A stretch of 64,000 nucleotides of DNA from Streptomyces sp. SS1-1 (GTDB taxonomy: Bacteria; Actinomycetota; Actinomycetes; Streptomycetales; Streptomycetaceae): positions 6,364,501 through 6,428,500 of the forward strand of contig NZ_WBXN01000004.1 in NCBI RefSeq assembly GCF_008973465.1, read 5' to 3'. Within the stretch, counting starts at the first letter, position 1. Every line of letters starts with the position of its first letter. A program made the translations under genes and the position numbers. Below, in pieces: positions 16,407 through 24,815 of this stretch. The notes below the pieces were generated by a model. It was not told where the DNA came from. It did not search any database and worked only from the letters and a program-made list of their open reading frames with translations.

Positions 16407-17359
16407 AGACACTCATCCTGGGCGGCGCGGGCTTCATCGGCCTCCACCTGGCCCGCGCTCTCGTGGCCGACGGCCATCGCGTGACCGTCGTGGACGACTT
16501 CTCCCGCGGACGCGACGACCCCGCCCTCGCCTCCGTCGAAGCCGAGGTGCTGCACGCCGACCTCACCCGGCCGGACGGCTTCCGGGACATCCCGCACGGC
16601 TGGGACCAGGTGTACCTGCTCGCCGCCGTCGTCGGAGTCCGCAACGTCGAACGCGACCCGGCGCGCGTGGTCCGCGTCAACAGCCTCGTCGTGCTGAACA
16701 CGCTGGACTGGATCCGGCCCGGCGAACGCCTGTTCTTCGCCTCCACCAGTGAGGTGTACGCGGGCGGCGTCAGCGCCGGCACGGTACCGGTGCCGACCCC
16801 CGAGAACGTGCCGCTGACCCTGCGGGACATCACCGCGCCGCGCTTCGCCTACGGGGTCAGCAAGATGCTCGGCGAGGCCGCCGTCGTGCACACCGCGCGC
16901 GCCCGCGGCATCCCCTGCGTCATCGGGCGCTTCCACAACGTCTACGGACCCCGCATGGGCGAGTCCCACGTCATCCCGGAAGTGGCCCTGCGGGCGCTGC
17001 GTGGCGAGGACCCGTTCCGCGTGTACGGCGCCGAACAGTCCCGCGCCTTCTGCCATGTCGACGACGCCGTGGACGCGATCCGCCGGCTGATGGTGCCCGA
17101 AGTCGCCGACGGCCGGATCGTCCACATCGGCAACGACGCCGAGGAGACCAACATCGCAGACCTCACCAAGCTGGTGCTGCGCGTCGTCGGCCACGACCCC
17201 GAGATCACCTATGCGCCGGCCCCCGCGGGGTCGGTGGCCCGCCGCTGCCCGGACCTGCGCCTGCTGCGGTCCCTCACCGGTTACGAGCCCTCCGTCTCCC
17301 TCGAGGACGGCGTCCGGCACACCGTCGCCTGGTACGCCGGCGACCGCACTCCGGCATGA
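16403..17359 (+). CDS. NAD-dependent nucleotide-sugar epimerase/decarboxylase
   Basis: 318 residues, extended SDR. GGAGFIGLHLARALVADG is the NAD site, FFASTSEVYAGG the Ser strand, and FAYGVSKMLGE carries an intact YxxxK. FHNVYGPRMGESHVIPE and RAFCHVDDAVDAI are typical of UDP-glucuronate epimerases/decarboxylases and GalE-like enzymes. It is the last gene of the exopolysaccharide locus and overlaps the dehydrogenase frame by 4 bp (ATGA), so it probably acts on that enzyme's uronic acid product in the cytoplasm. The locus ends in a 44-bp convergent gap with the GntR gene. Confidence 0.85.
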   Translation: MKTLILGGAGFIGLHLARALVADGHRVTVVDDFSRGRDDPALASVEAEVLHADLTRPDGFRDIPHGWDQVYLLAAVVGVRNVERDPARVVRVNSLVVLNTLDWIRPGERLFFASTSEVYAGGVSAGTVPVPTPENVPLTLRDITAPRFAYGVSKMLGEAAVVHTARARGIPCVIGRFHNVYGPRMGESHVIPEVALRALRGEDPFRVYGAEQSRAFCHVDDAVDAIRRLMVPEVADGRIVHIGNDAEETNIADLTKLVLRVVGHDPEITYAPAPAGSVARRCPDLRLLRSLTGYEPSVSLEDGVRHTVAWYAGDRTPA

Positions 17360-17403
17360 CGCGCCAGGGAGTGCTCTCCCCGTGCCGATCGTGCGGACAC
17401 GCC

Positions 17404-18189
17404 TCAGGCCCTGACCATCAACTGAAAGTCGAACGCGTACCGCGACGCCCGATAGATGTGCGTCCCGTACTCCACCGCCCGCCCCGTGTCGTCGTACGCC
17501 GTGCGCTGCATCGTCAGCAGGGCCGCGCCCTCGTGTTCGTCGAGGCGGGTGGCCTCCTCGGCCGTGGCGCGGCGGGCGCCGACCGTCTGGTGGGCGCTGT
17601 GCAGGGTGATGCCGACCGCCCGCATCATCCGGTACAGGCCCGTCGCCTCCAGCCGGGCCGTGTCCGGGTCGAGCAGGTCCGCCGGGAGGTGGTTGCACAG
17701 GATGGCCACCGGCTGCCCGTGCGTGCAGCGCAGCCGCTCCAGGACCGTGACCTCGGTGCCCTCCGCGACACCGAGCGCGGCGGCCACGTCGGCCGGGGCC
17801 GGGACACGGCCGTTGCGGACGACGCGGGTCGTCGGGCCCTGGCCGGCCGCCTCCAGGTCGTCGTAGAGGCTGGTCAGCTCCAGGGGCCGCTTCACCTGGC
17901 TGTGCACCACCTGCGTGCCCACCCCGCGCCGCCGGATCAGCAGGCCCTTGTCGACCAGCGACTGGATGGCCTGCCGGACGGTGGGCCGGGACAGGCCCAG
18001 CCGCACCGACAGGTCGACCTCGTTGCCCAGCAGGTCGCCCGGGGCGAGCGCCCCGCGGGTGATCGCCGCCTCCAGCTGCTGCGCGAGCTGGTGGTACAGC
18101 GGCACCGGACTGCCCCGGTCCAGGGCGAAGTGCAGCGGGTCCAGCGCGCAGACGGATCCGGCACGGGCGGCGCCGCGGGTCCTCGCCAT
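17404..18189 (-). CDS. GntR/HutC-family repressor of inositol catabolism
   Basis: 261 residues. The winged helix at about residues 25-90 (PLYHQLAQQLEAAITRG, LSRPTVRQAIQSLVDKG) is followed by a UTRA effector domain. The UTRA domain shows typical spacing (LERLRCTHGQPVAILCNHL near residue 150, TMQRTAYDDTGRAVEYG near residue 230). In S. coelicolor a GntR repressor beside the iol genes controls myo-inositol catabolism, and this gene lies at the end of the same kind of cluster. It is 22 bp downstream of mmsA on the same strand side, so it may be co-transcribed. Its likely operator is the palindrome at 24600-24667. The effector is probably an inositol catabolite. Confidence 0.85.
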   Translation of the reverse strand: MARTRGAARAGSVCALDPLHFALDRGSPVPLYHQLAQQLEAAITRGALAPGDLLGNEVDLSVRLGLSRPTVRQAIQSLVDKGLLIRRRGVGTQVVHSQVKRPLELTSLYDDLEAAGQGPTTRVVRNGRVPAPADVAAALGVAEGTEVTVLERLRCTHGQPVAILCNHLPADLLDPDTARLEATGLYRMMRAVGITLHSAHQTVGARRATAEEATRLDEHEGAALLTMQRTAYDDTGRAVEYGTHIYRASRYAFDFQLMVRA

Positions 18190-18211
18190 CGGACGAACCT
18201 CCCTGTCCGGG

Positions 18212-19705
18212 TCAGGAGTTGCTGGGGAAACCGAGGTTGATGCCGCCGTCGGACGGGTCCGGCCAGCGGGTGGTGATCACCTTTCCCTGGGTGTAGAAGG
18301 CGACGCCGTCGTTGCCGTAGACGTGGTGGTCCCCGAAGAGGCTGTCCTTCCAGCCACCGAAGGAGTGGTAGCCGACCGGCACCGGGATCGGCACGTTCAC
18401 GCCGACCATGCCCGCCTTCACCTCCAGCTGGAAGCGGCGGGCGGCGCCGCCGTCGCGGGTGAAGATCGCGGTGCCGTTGCCCCAGCGGGAGTCGTTGATC
18501 AGCTTCAGGGCCTCCTCGTACGTCTCCGCGCGCACCACGCACAGCACCGGGCCGAAGATCTCGTCCCGGTACGCGTCCGCCGTCAGCGGCACCCGGTCGA
18601 GCAGCGAGACCCCGAGGAAGAAGCCGTCCTCGTGCCCCTCGACCGTGAGGCCCGTGCCGTCGACCACGACCTCGGCGCCCTGCGCGGCCGCGCCCGCCAC
18701 GTACGACGCCACCTTGTCGCGGTGCTCCCGGGTGATCAGCGGGCCCATCTCGGACGCCGGGTCGTCGCCCGGGCCGACGCGCAGGTTCCGCGCCCGCTCG
18801 GCGATCCGGGCGACCAGGTCGTCGCCGATGCCGCCGACCGCGACGACCACCGAGACCGCCATGCAGCGCTCGCCCGCCGAGCCGTACGCCGCGTTGATCG
18901 CCTGGTCGGCCGCGAGGTCCAGGTCGGCGTCGGGCAGCACCAGCATGTGGTTCTTGGCGCCGCCGAGCGCCTGTACGCGCTTGCCGTGCTCGACGGCCTT
19001 GAGCTGGATGTACTTCGCGATCGGCGTCGAGCCGACGAACGACACCGCCTCCACGTCGGGGTGCTCCAGGAGCCGGTCCACGGCCACCTTGTCGCCCTGT
19101 ACGACGTTCAGCACGCCCTCCGGCAGTCCCGCCTCGGCGGCCAGTTCCGCCAGCAGCAGGGACGCCGACGGGTCCTTCTCGCTGGGCTTCAGCACGAAGG
19201 TGTTGCCGCACGCGATCGCCAGCGGGAACATCCACATCGGCACCATCGCCGGGAAGTTGAACGGCGTGATGCCGGCGACCACGCCCAGCGGCTGCCGGAT
19301 CGACGCCACGTCCACCCGGGTCGACACCTGCGTCGACAGCTCGCCCTTCAGCTGCACGGAGATCCCGCAGGCCAGCTCGACGATCTCCAGTCCGCGCGCG
19401 ACCTCGCCGAGGGCGTCGGAGTGCACCTTGCCGTGCTCGGCGGTGATCAGCCGCGCCAGCTCGTCGCGGTGCGCGTCCAGCAGCTCGCGGTACTTGAACA
19501 GGATCGCGGTGCGCCGGGCCAGCGACGACTGGCCCCAGCTCTCGAACGCCGCCTTCGCCGAGGCGACCGCGGCGTCCACCTCCTCCACGGTGGCGAAGCC
19601 GACCTGCTTCTCCTGGGCGCCGGTGGCGGGGTTGTGGACGGGGCCGTAGCGGCCGGACGTGCTCTCGACGGGCTTGCCGTCGATCCAGTGGGTCAGGGTC
19701 TTCAT
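18212..19705 (-). CDS. mmsA: methylmalonate-semialdehyde dehydrogenase (CoA-acylating)
   Basis: 497 residues beginning MKTLTHWIDGKPVES, the typical MmsA/IolA start. VVAGITPFNFPAMVPMWMFP is the MMSDH-specific block, and GERCMAVSV places the catalytic Cys near residue 281. PVGYHSFGGWKDSLFGD closes the family pattern. It converts malonate semialdehyde, the last inositol intermediate, to acetyl-CoA (and methylmalonate semialdehyde from valine to propionyl-CoA) in the cytoplasm. It lies between iolD and the GntR gene in the leftward iol operon. The start is set by homology; the sequence before it, towards iolD, is repetitive GGGGGAG. Confidence 0.92.
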   Translation of the reverse strand: MKTLTHWIDGKPVESTSGRYGPVHNPATGAQEKQVGFATVEEVDAAVASAKAAFESWGQSSLARRTAILFKYRELLDAHRDELARLITAEHGKVHSDALGEVARGLEIVELACGISVQLKGELSTQVSTRVDVASIRQPLGVVAGITPFNFPAMVPMWMFPLAIACGNTFVLKPSEKDPSASLLLAELAAEAGLPEGVLNVVQGDKVAVDRLLEHPDVEAVSFVGSTPIAKYIQLKAVEHGKRVQALGGAKNHMLVLPDADLDLAADQAINAAYGSAGERCMAVSVVVAVGGIGDDLVARIAERARNLRVGPGDDPASEMGPLITREHRDKVASYVAGAAAQGAEVVVDGTGLTVEGHEDGFFLGVSLLDRVPLTADAYRDEIFGPVLCVVRAETYEEALKLINDSRWGNGTAIFTRDGGAARRFQLEVKAGMVGVNVPIPVPVGYHSFGGWKDSLFGDHHVYGNDGVAFYTQGKVITTRWPDPSDGGINLGFPSNS

Positions 19706-19791
19706 GGCGATGCGGGGCCTTTCGAGGGGGCAGGGGGAGCGGGGGGAGAGCGGGGGAGCGCGGGCTCGGAGGTGGAGCGGGAGAGGAGGGC

Positions 19792-21666
19792 TCAGAGGTG
19801 GTGGCGGCGGGCGGTGACCTGCCGGTCGTAGCGCTCGCGGGCCTCGACGGCGGCCTCGCGGCCGGCGACCTCGGCGACGGGGACGTCCCACCACGCCTCG
19901 GCGCCCGGCGCCGTCGAGCGGGTGGTGTCCGTCTCGACGTACACGCAGGTCGGCCGGTCCGAGGCGCGGGCCGCGGCCAGCGCCTCCCGCAGCTCGCCCA
20001 CGGTCTTGGCGCGCAGCACCTCCATGCCGAGGCTGGCCGCGTTCGCGGCGAGGTCCACGGGCAGCGGGGCGCCGGTGAAGCTCCCGTCGGCGGCCCGGTG
20101 GCGGTAGGCGGTGCCGAACCGCTCGCCGCCGGTCTCGGCGGACAGACCGCCGATGGAGGCGTAGCCGTGGTTCTGGATCAGGACGACGTTGACCGGCAGG
20201 CCCTCCTGCACGGCGGTCACGATCTCCGTCGGCATCATCAGATACGTGCCGTCGCCGACCAGCGCCCACACCGGGGTGCCCGGCGCGGCCTGCTGGACGC
20301 CGATCGCGGCCGGGATCTCGTAGCCCATGCAGGAGTAGCCGTACTCCAGGTGGTACTGGCGCGGCGAGCGGGCCCGCCACAGCTTGTGCAGGTCGCCGGG
20401 GAGCGAACCGGCCGCGTTGATCACCACGTCGTCGTCGCCGACGACCGCGTCCAGCGCGCCCAGCACCTGCGTCTGCGTCGGGACGGCCGTGTCGTCGGCC
20501 CGGAACGCGGCCTCGACCACCGCGTCCCAGCGCTCCCGGCCGGCCCGGTACTCCGCCTCGTAGGCGGCGTCCACCCGGTGCCCGGCCAGCGCCTCGGTGA
20601 GGGCGGTGAGCCCGGAGCGGGCGTCGCAGACCAGCGTCCGCGCGGACAGCTTGTGCGCGTCGAAGCCGGTGATGTTGACGTTCAGGAAGCGCACGTCCGG
20701 GTGCTGGAAGAGGGTTCCGGACGCCGTCGTGAAGTCGGTGTACCGGGTGCCGACGCCGATCACCAGGTCCGCGGTGCGGGCGAGGTCGTCGCTGGCCGAG
20801 GTGCCGGTGTGCCCGATGGCGCCGAGGTCGGCCGGGTGGTCGAAGCGCAGCGAGCCCTTGCCCGCCTGCGTGGACGCCACCGGGATGCCGGTCGCCTCGA
20901 CGAACGCCCGCAGCGCGTCCTCGGCCTCGCTGTGGTGCACCCCGCCGCCCGCGACGAGCAGGGGGCGCCGCGCCGAGCGGATCGCCTCGACGGCCGCCGC
21001 CAGTTCGGCCGGGTCGGGCGCGGGACGCCGTACGGGCCAGACGCGCTCGGCGAAGAACTCCTCCGGCCAGTCGTACGCCTCCGCCTGCACGTCCTGGGGG
21101 AGGGCCAGCGTCACCGCGCCGGTCTCGGCGGGGTCGGCGAGGACCCGCATGGCGTGCAGCGCGGACGGGATCAGCGCCTCGGGGCGGGTGATCCGGTCGA
21201 AGTACCGGGAGACCGGGCGCAGCGTGTCGTTGACGGACACGTCCGCCTCCGTCGGGTGCTCCAGCTGCTGGAGCAGCGGGTCCGGGGCGTGCGAGGCGAA
21301 GTAGTCGCCGGGCAGCAGCAGGACCGGCAGACGGTTGATGGTGGCGAGCGCCGCGCCGGTGACCAGGTTGGTCGCGCCGGGGCCGATCGACGTGGTGACG
21401 GCCTGTGCGGAGAGCCGGTTGAGCTGGCGGGCGTGGCCGACCGCAGCGTGCACCATGGACTGCTCGTTGCGGCCCTGGTGGAACGGCATGGCCTCCTCGC
21501 CCGCCTCCAGCAGCGCCTGGCCCACGCCGGCCACGTTGCCGTGCCCGAAGATGCCCCAGGTGCCGGCGATCAGCCGGTGCCGGACACCGTCGCGCTCGGT
21601 GTACTGGACGGACAGGAACCGCACCAGCGCCTGGGCGACGGTCAGACGGACGGTGGATGGGCTCAT
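19792..21666 (-). CDS. iolD: 3D-(3,5/4)-trihydroxycyclohexane-1,2-dione hydrolase IolD
   Basis: 624 residues, thiamine-diphosphate fold. The N-terminal half holds GTWGIFGHGNVAGVG, the IolD hallmark. SIGPGATNLVTGAALA is the PYR-domain block, and LVGDGTYLMMPTEI with IQN further on forms the ThDP/metal motif (GDG-x-N). It hydrolyses the trihydroxy-diketone ring to 5-deoxy-D-glucuronate in myo-inositol breakdown. The gene ends 86 bp before mmsA and begins 8 bp after the end of iolB, consistent with one operon. Confidence 0.95.
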   Translation of the reverse strand: MSPSTVRLTVAQALVRFLSVQYTERDGVRHRLIAGTWGIFGHGNVAGVGQALLEAGEEAMPFHQGRNEQSMVHAAVGHARQLNRLSAQAVTTSIGPGATNLVTGAALATINRLPVLLLPGDYFASHAPDPLLQQLEHPTEADVSVNDTLRPVSRYFDRITRPEALIPSALHAMRVLADPAETGAVTLALPQDVQAEAYDWPEEFFAERVWPVRRPAPDPAELAAAVEAIRSARRPLLVAGGGVHHSEAEDALRAFVEATGIPVASTQAGKGSLRFDHPADLGAIGHTGTSASDDLARTADLVIGVGTRYTDFTTASGTLFQHPDVRFLNVNITGFDAHKLSARTLVCDARSGLTALTEALAGHRVDAAYEAEYRAGRERWDAVVEAAFRADDTAVPTQTQVLGALDAVVGDDDVVINAAGSLPGDLHKLWRARSPRQYHLEYGYSCMGYEIPAAIGVQQAAPGTPVWALVGDGTYLMMPTEIVTAVQEGLPVNVVLIQNHGYASIGGLSAETGGERFGTAYRHRAADGSFTGAPLPVDLAANAASLGMEVLRAKTVGELREALAAARASDRPTCVYVETDTTRSTAPGAEAWWDVPVAEVAGREAAVEARERYDRQVTARRHHL

Positions 21667-21674
21667 CGGTGACC

Positions 21675-22580
21675 TCACTGGGACGGGGCGGTGTAGAGGG
21701 GCAGACGGGGGTCGACGGGCTGGTCCGGCCAGGTGCCGCGGATCCAGGCGTGGTCGGGGTGGTCGCAGATCAGCCAGGCGCGCTCGTCCTCGGGGCCCGC
21801 CATGACGTTGAGGTAGTACATGTGGTGGCCGGGCACCGCCATGGACGGCCCGTGCCAGCCGTCGGGGATGAGGACGACGTCGCCGTCGCGCACCTCCGCG
21901 AGGACGTCGGTGCCGCGGCCGTGGCCGGACGGCGAGACACGCTGGTAGCCGAGGCCGGGTGTGCCCTCGTGGCCGGCGAACTCGAAGTAGTAGATCTCCT
22001 CGAGGACCGACTCCTCGCCGGGCCGGTGCTCGTCGTGCTTGTGCGGCGGGAACGACGACCAGTTGCCGCCCGGCGTGATCACCTCGACGGCGATCAGCTT
22101 GTCGCACTCGAAGACCCCGGCCGCCCCGAAGTTGTTCACCTGCCGGGAGGAGTTCCCGGTGCCGCGCAGTTCCACCGGCACCGAGGAGGCCGGTCCGTAG
22201 CGGGCCGGCAGCCGCCGGGTGCAGCGCGCCCCGGTCAGCGCGAACCGCCCGCCGCCCGGCGAGGTGACGGCCGCCCGGGCGTCGCGCGGGACGTAGGCGA
22301 AGTCGGTGACGGCGCTGAACACGTCGTCGCGGCCGGTGAGCGGGAAGGTGTCGTGGCCGAAGTCGTCGGTGGCCGTCACCGTGCAGCCGCCGGCCAGCGG
22401 CAGCACGATCCACTCGCTGTCGCCGGTCTCGAAGCTGTGCGTGCCGCCGGGCGGCAGCTCCAGCACCCGCAGGCTGGAGTACCCCCAGCGGGCCGTCTCC
22501 GGGGTGACGTCCACGACGTACGGGCCGCCGGGCGCCTTCCCCGCCGGGAGGTGGTACGTCATCGCGTCATCGAGCGTCAC
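21675..22580 (-). CDS. iolB: 5-deoxy-glucuronate isomerase IolB
   Basis: 301 residues, bicupin. FPPHKHDEH near residue 205 and VVLIPDGWHGPSMAVPGHHM near residue 250 give the metal-binding His/Glu sites of IolB. It isomerises 5-deoxy-D-glucuronate to 2-deoxy-5-keto-D-gluconate, the substrate of IolC. The start is unusual: the GGAGGAACGACT-GTG ribosome site and start are triplicated in tandem (22577-22633). I chose the innermost GTG at 22580, the only copy in frame. A further in-frame GTG at 22649 overlaps the stop of the aldolase gene and would add 23 unconserved residues; ATG 22562 is also possible. Confidence 0.92.
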   Translation of the reverse strand: MTLDDAMTYHLPAGKAPGGPYVVDVTPETARWGYSSLRVLELPPGGTHSFETGDSEWIVLPLAGGCTVTATDDFGHDTFPLTGRDDVFSAVTDFAYVPRDARAAVTSPGGGRFALTGARCTRRLPARYGPASSVPVELRGTGNSSRQVNNFGAAGVFECDKLIAVEVITPGGNWSSFPPHKHDEHRPGEESVLEEIYYFEFAGHEGTPGLGYQRVSPSGHGRGTDVLAEVRDGDVVLIPDGWHGPSMAVPGHHMYYLNVMAGPEDERAWLICDHPDHAWIRGTWPDQPVDPRLPLYTAPSQ

Positions 22581-22633
22581 AGTCGTTCCTCCGCGCCACA
22601 GTCGTTCCTCCGCGTCACAGTCGTTCCTCCGCG
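22577..22633 (-). repeat. triplicated ribosome site plus GTG start upstream of iolB
   Basis: Three tandem 19-bp units, nearly identical (one base differs in the middle unit). On the minus strand each reads CGCGGAGGAACGACTGTG. Every unit has a strong Shine-Dalgarno (GGAGG) 6 nt before a GTG. Because 19 is not a multiple of 3, the three GTGs lie in different frames. Only the one at 22580 continues into iolB; the others stop within about 10-13 codons. Confidence 0.85.
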
Positions 22634-22645
22634 TCGCCGTGCGTG

Positions 22646-23524
22646 TCACAACAGGCCGACGGCCGTGTCCACCGCCGTCTCCACAGTGCCCTCGGCCGGG
22701 TAGAGCAGCGAGCGGCCGACGACCATCCCCTGCACCGTCGGCAGCCGCAGCGCCTTGCGCCAGCGCTCGTACGCCCCCTCCTGGTCGCCGCCGACCTCGC
22801 CGCCCAGCAGCACCACGGGCAGCGTCGAGGTCTCCAGGACCTCGGCCATGCGGTCGGGGTCGTCGGTGACCGGGAGCTTCAGCCAGGTGTAGGCGGAGGT
22901 GCCGCCGAGGCCGGAGGCGATGGCGATGGAGCGGGTGACGGCCTCGGCGGACAGGTCGTTGCGCACTCTGCCGTCGACGCGCCGGGAGACGAAGGGCTCG
23001 ACGAACAGCGGCAGCCGGCGCGCGGCCATCGCGTCGACGGCGCGGGCCGAGGACTCCAGGGTGGCCAGGGAGCCGGGGTCGGAGAGGTCGATGCGGACCA
23101 GCAGCTTGCCGGCGTCGAACCGCATGCGCTCGATGTCCTCGGCGCGGTGCCCGGTGAAGCGGTCGTCCATCTCGAAGGAGGCGCCGGCGAGGCCGCCCCG
23201 GTTCATGGAGCCCATGACGACCTTGCCGTCGAGGACGCCGAGGAGCAGCAGGTCCTCCAGGATGTCCGCGGTGGCCAGGACCCCGTCGACGCCGGGCCGG
23301 GACAGCGCGACGCAGAGACGTTCCAGCAGCTCGGCCCGGTTGGCCATGGCGAGGCGCCGGTCGCCCACGCCGAGGGCGCCGCGGGCCGGGTGGTCGGCGG
23401 CCACGATCATCAGGCGCCCGCTCTCGCCGATCAGCGGGCGGCGCACCCGCCGGGCGGCGGCCTCCGCGATCGCCTCGGGGTGCCGGGCTCTGACCGCGGT
23501 GAGGTCGGGGATGGAGAGACTCAA
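22646..23524 (-). CDS. Cgl0159-type (beta/alpha)8 aldolase of the iol pathway
   Basis: 292 residues. MIVAADHPARGALGVGDR near residue 40 and MGSMNRGGLAGASFEMDDRF near residue 104 are shared with the C-terminal aldolase-like domain of two-domain IolC proteins and with class I DeoC/FbaB-type aldolases. VRIDLSD and YTWLKLPV (Lys as possible Schiff-base residue) follow. Placed between iolC and iolB, it is the natural candidate for cleaving 5-keto-2-deoxygluconate 6-phosphate into dihydroxyacetone phosphate and malonate semialdehyde, since no iolJ is seen. The stop overlaps a GTG in the iolB frame. The role is inferred from position and fold. Confidence 0.75.
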   Translation of the reverse strand: MSLSIPDLTAVRARHPEAIAEAAARRVRRPLIGESGRLMIVAADHPARGALGVGDRRLAMANRAELLERLCVALSRPGVDGVLATADILEDLLLLGVLDGKVVMGSMNRGGLAGASFEMDDRFTGHRAEDIERMRFDAGKLLVRIDLSDPGSLATLESSARAVDAMAARRLPLFVEPFVSRRVDGRVRNDLSAEAVTRSIAIASGLGGTSAYTWLKLPVTDDPDRMAEVLETSTLPVVLLGGEVGGDQEGAYERWRKALRLPTVQGMVVGRSLLYPAEGTVETAVDTAVGLL

Positions 23525-23558
23525 CGAAAGCTCCGTTCAGGGGTGGCTCGGCGGGCGT

Positions 23559-24518
23559 TCACGACGCCCGGGCGAGGAGGTCCGCGACCTCGGACCCGGT
23601 GGGCATGGCGGAGGAGCAGGCGAGGCGGGAGGCGACGAGCGCTCCGGCGGCGTTGGCGTGGCGCATGACCGTCTCCAGGTCCCAGCCGGACAGCAGCCCG
23701 TGGACGAGGGAGCCGCCGAAGGCGTCGCCCGCCCCCAGCCCGTTGGCGACCTCGACCGGTACCGGCGGCACCTCGGCCCGGGTGCCGTCGCGGTGGACCG
23801 CCAGCACGCCCTTGGGGCCCTGCTTGACGACCGCCAGTTCCACGCCGGCCGCGAGCAGGGTCTCCGCGCACGCCTCGGGCTCGCGGACGCCGGTGGCGAC
23901 CTCGCACTCGTCCAGATTGCCGACGGCGACCGTGGCGTGCCGCAGGGCCTCGGCGTAGTACGGGCGTGCCTGGTCGGGGTCGCGCCAGAACATGGGGCGC
24001 CAGTCGAGGTCGAAGACCGTGACGCCGGCCTTGGCGCGGTGGGCGAGCGCGGCCAGTGTCGCCGTCCGGCTCGGATCCTCGCTCAGGCCGGTGCCGGTGA
24101 TCCAGAAGACCCGGGCCGCGGCGATCGCGCCGAGGTCCAGCTCGTCGGTGCGGATCTCCAGGTCGGGCGCCTTGGGCTGCCGGTAGAAGTACAGCGGGAA
24201 GTCGTCGGGCGGGAAGATCTCGCAGAACGTCACGGGGGTCGGGTGGGCGGCGACCGGGGTCACCCAGCGGTCGTCCACGCCGAAGTCCTTCAGCGCCTCG
24301 TGCAGGTACGCGCCGAACGGGTCGGCGCCGGTGCGTGTGATCACGGCGGTGTCGCGGCCGAGCCGGGCGGCGGCGACGGCGACGTTGGCGGCCGAGCCTC
24401 CGAGGAACTTGCCGAACGTCTCCACCCGCTCCAGAGGGAGGCCGGACTGCAGGGGGTAGAGGTCGACTCCTATTCTTCCCATCGTGATCAAGTCGAAGGG
24501 CTTGGCTGTCTCGGCCAT
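23559..24518 (-). CDS. iolC: 5-dehydro-2-deoxygluconokinase IolC
   Basis: 319 residues, PfkB/ribokinase fold. LITMGRIGVDLYPLQSGLPL is the IolC-specific N-terminus, FLGGSAANVAVAAARLG is PfkB signature 1, and NGLGAGDAFGGSLVHGLLSG contains the catalytic GAGD. VFDLDWRPMFW is also typical. It phosphorylates 2-deoxy-5-keto-D-gluconate with ATP. It is the first gene of the leftward iol operon (iolC, aldolase, iolB, iolD, mmsA, GntR), reading away from the operator at 24600-24667. A 34-bp gap leads to the aldolase gene. Confidence 0.93.
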   Translation of the reverse strand: MAETAKPFDLITMGRIGVDLYPLQSGLPLERVETFGKFLGGSAANVAVAAARLGRDTAVITRTGADPFGAYLHEALKDFGVDDRWVTPVAAHPTPVTFCEIFPPDDFPLYFYRQPKAPDLEIRTDELDLGAIAAARVFWITGTGLSEDPSRTATLAALAHRAKAGVTVFDLDWRPMFWRDPDQARPYYAEALRHATVAVGNLDECEVATGVREPEACAETLLAAGVELAVVKQGPKGVLAVHRDGTRAEVPPVPVEVANGLGAGDAFGGSLVHGLLSGWDLETVMRHANAAGALVASRLACSSAMPTGSEVADLLARAS

Positions 24519-24599
24519 GCGTGACGCTCCTAGAGCTGGACAGGGGGTGCGGGTCCCGAGGGGCCTGCCGCCTCCCAGGTGTAGGACGCGGAGACCGAC

Positions 24600-24667
24600 G
24601 CTGTCAATACTTTGTACTTACATTCGGACCTGAGCGTGAAATGATGTCTTAACAAAGTATTGACAGC
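24600..24667. promoter_or_regulatory. divergent iol promoter with perfect 16-bp inverted repeat operator
   Basis: GCTGTCAATACTTTGT (24600-24615) and its exact complement (24652-24667) flank a 36-bp AT-richer centre. Each arm contains a consensus -35 TTGACA pointing outward: 24660-24665 for the ABC importer, with TTTGAT 17 bp further as a -10, and the mirror at 24602-24607 for iolC, with TACACC as a possible -10. A dimer pair bound to both arms would block both promoters. The GntR protein at 17404 is the likely binder. Confidence 0.8.
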
Positions 24668-24815
24668 GGGCGCATCTAGGGATTTGATCCCGTCCCAGCG
24701 CAACCGTCGTGTTCCACGGCACACTGCCCGGCCCAGGCAAGGCCCGGACCGTGTAACCCGGTGATCACCCTTTCCCCCCGTCGCACACCCCGTCGCACAG
24801 TGAGGTGCTGGAAAG

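Noticed and set aside
18212..20380. mmsA as a 722-residue protein extending upstream
   Set aside because: The added residues are Pro/Arg-rich translation of the iolD end in another frame; the MmsA family begins at MKTLTH, position 19705.
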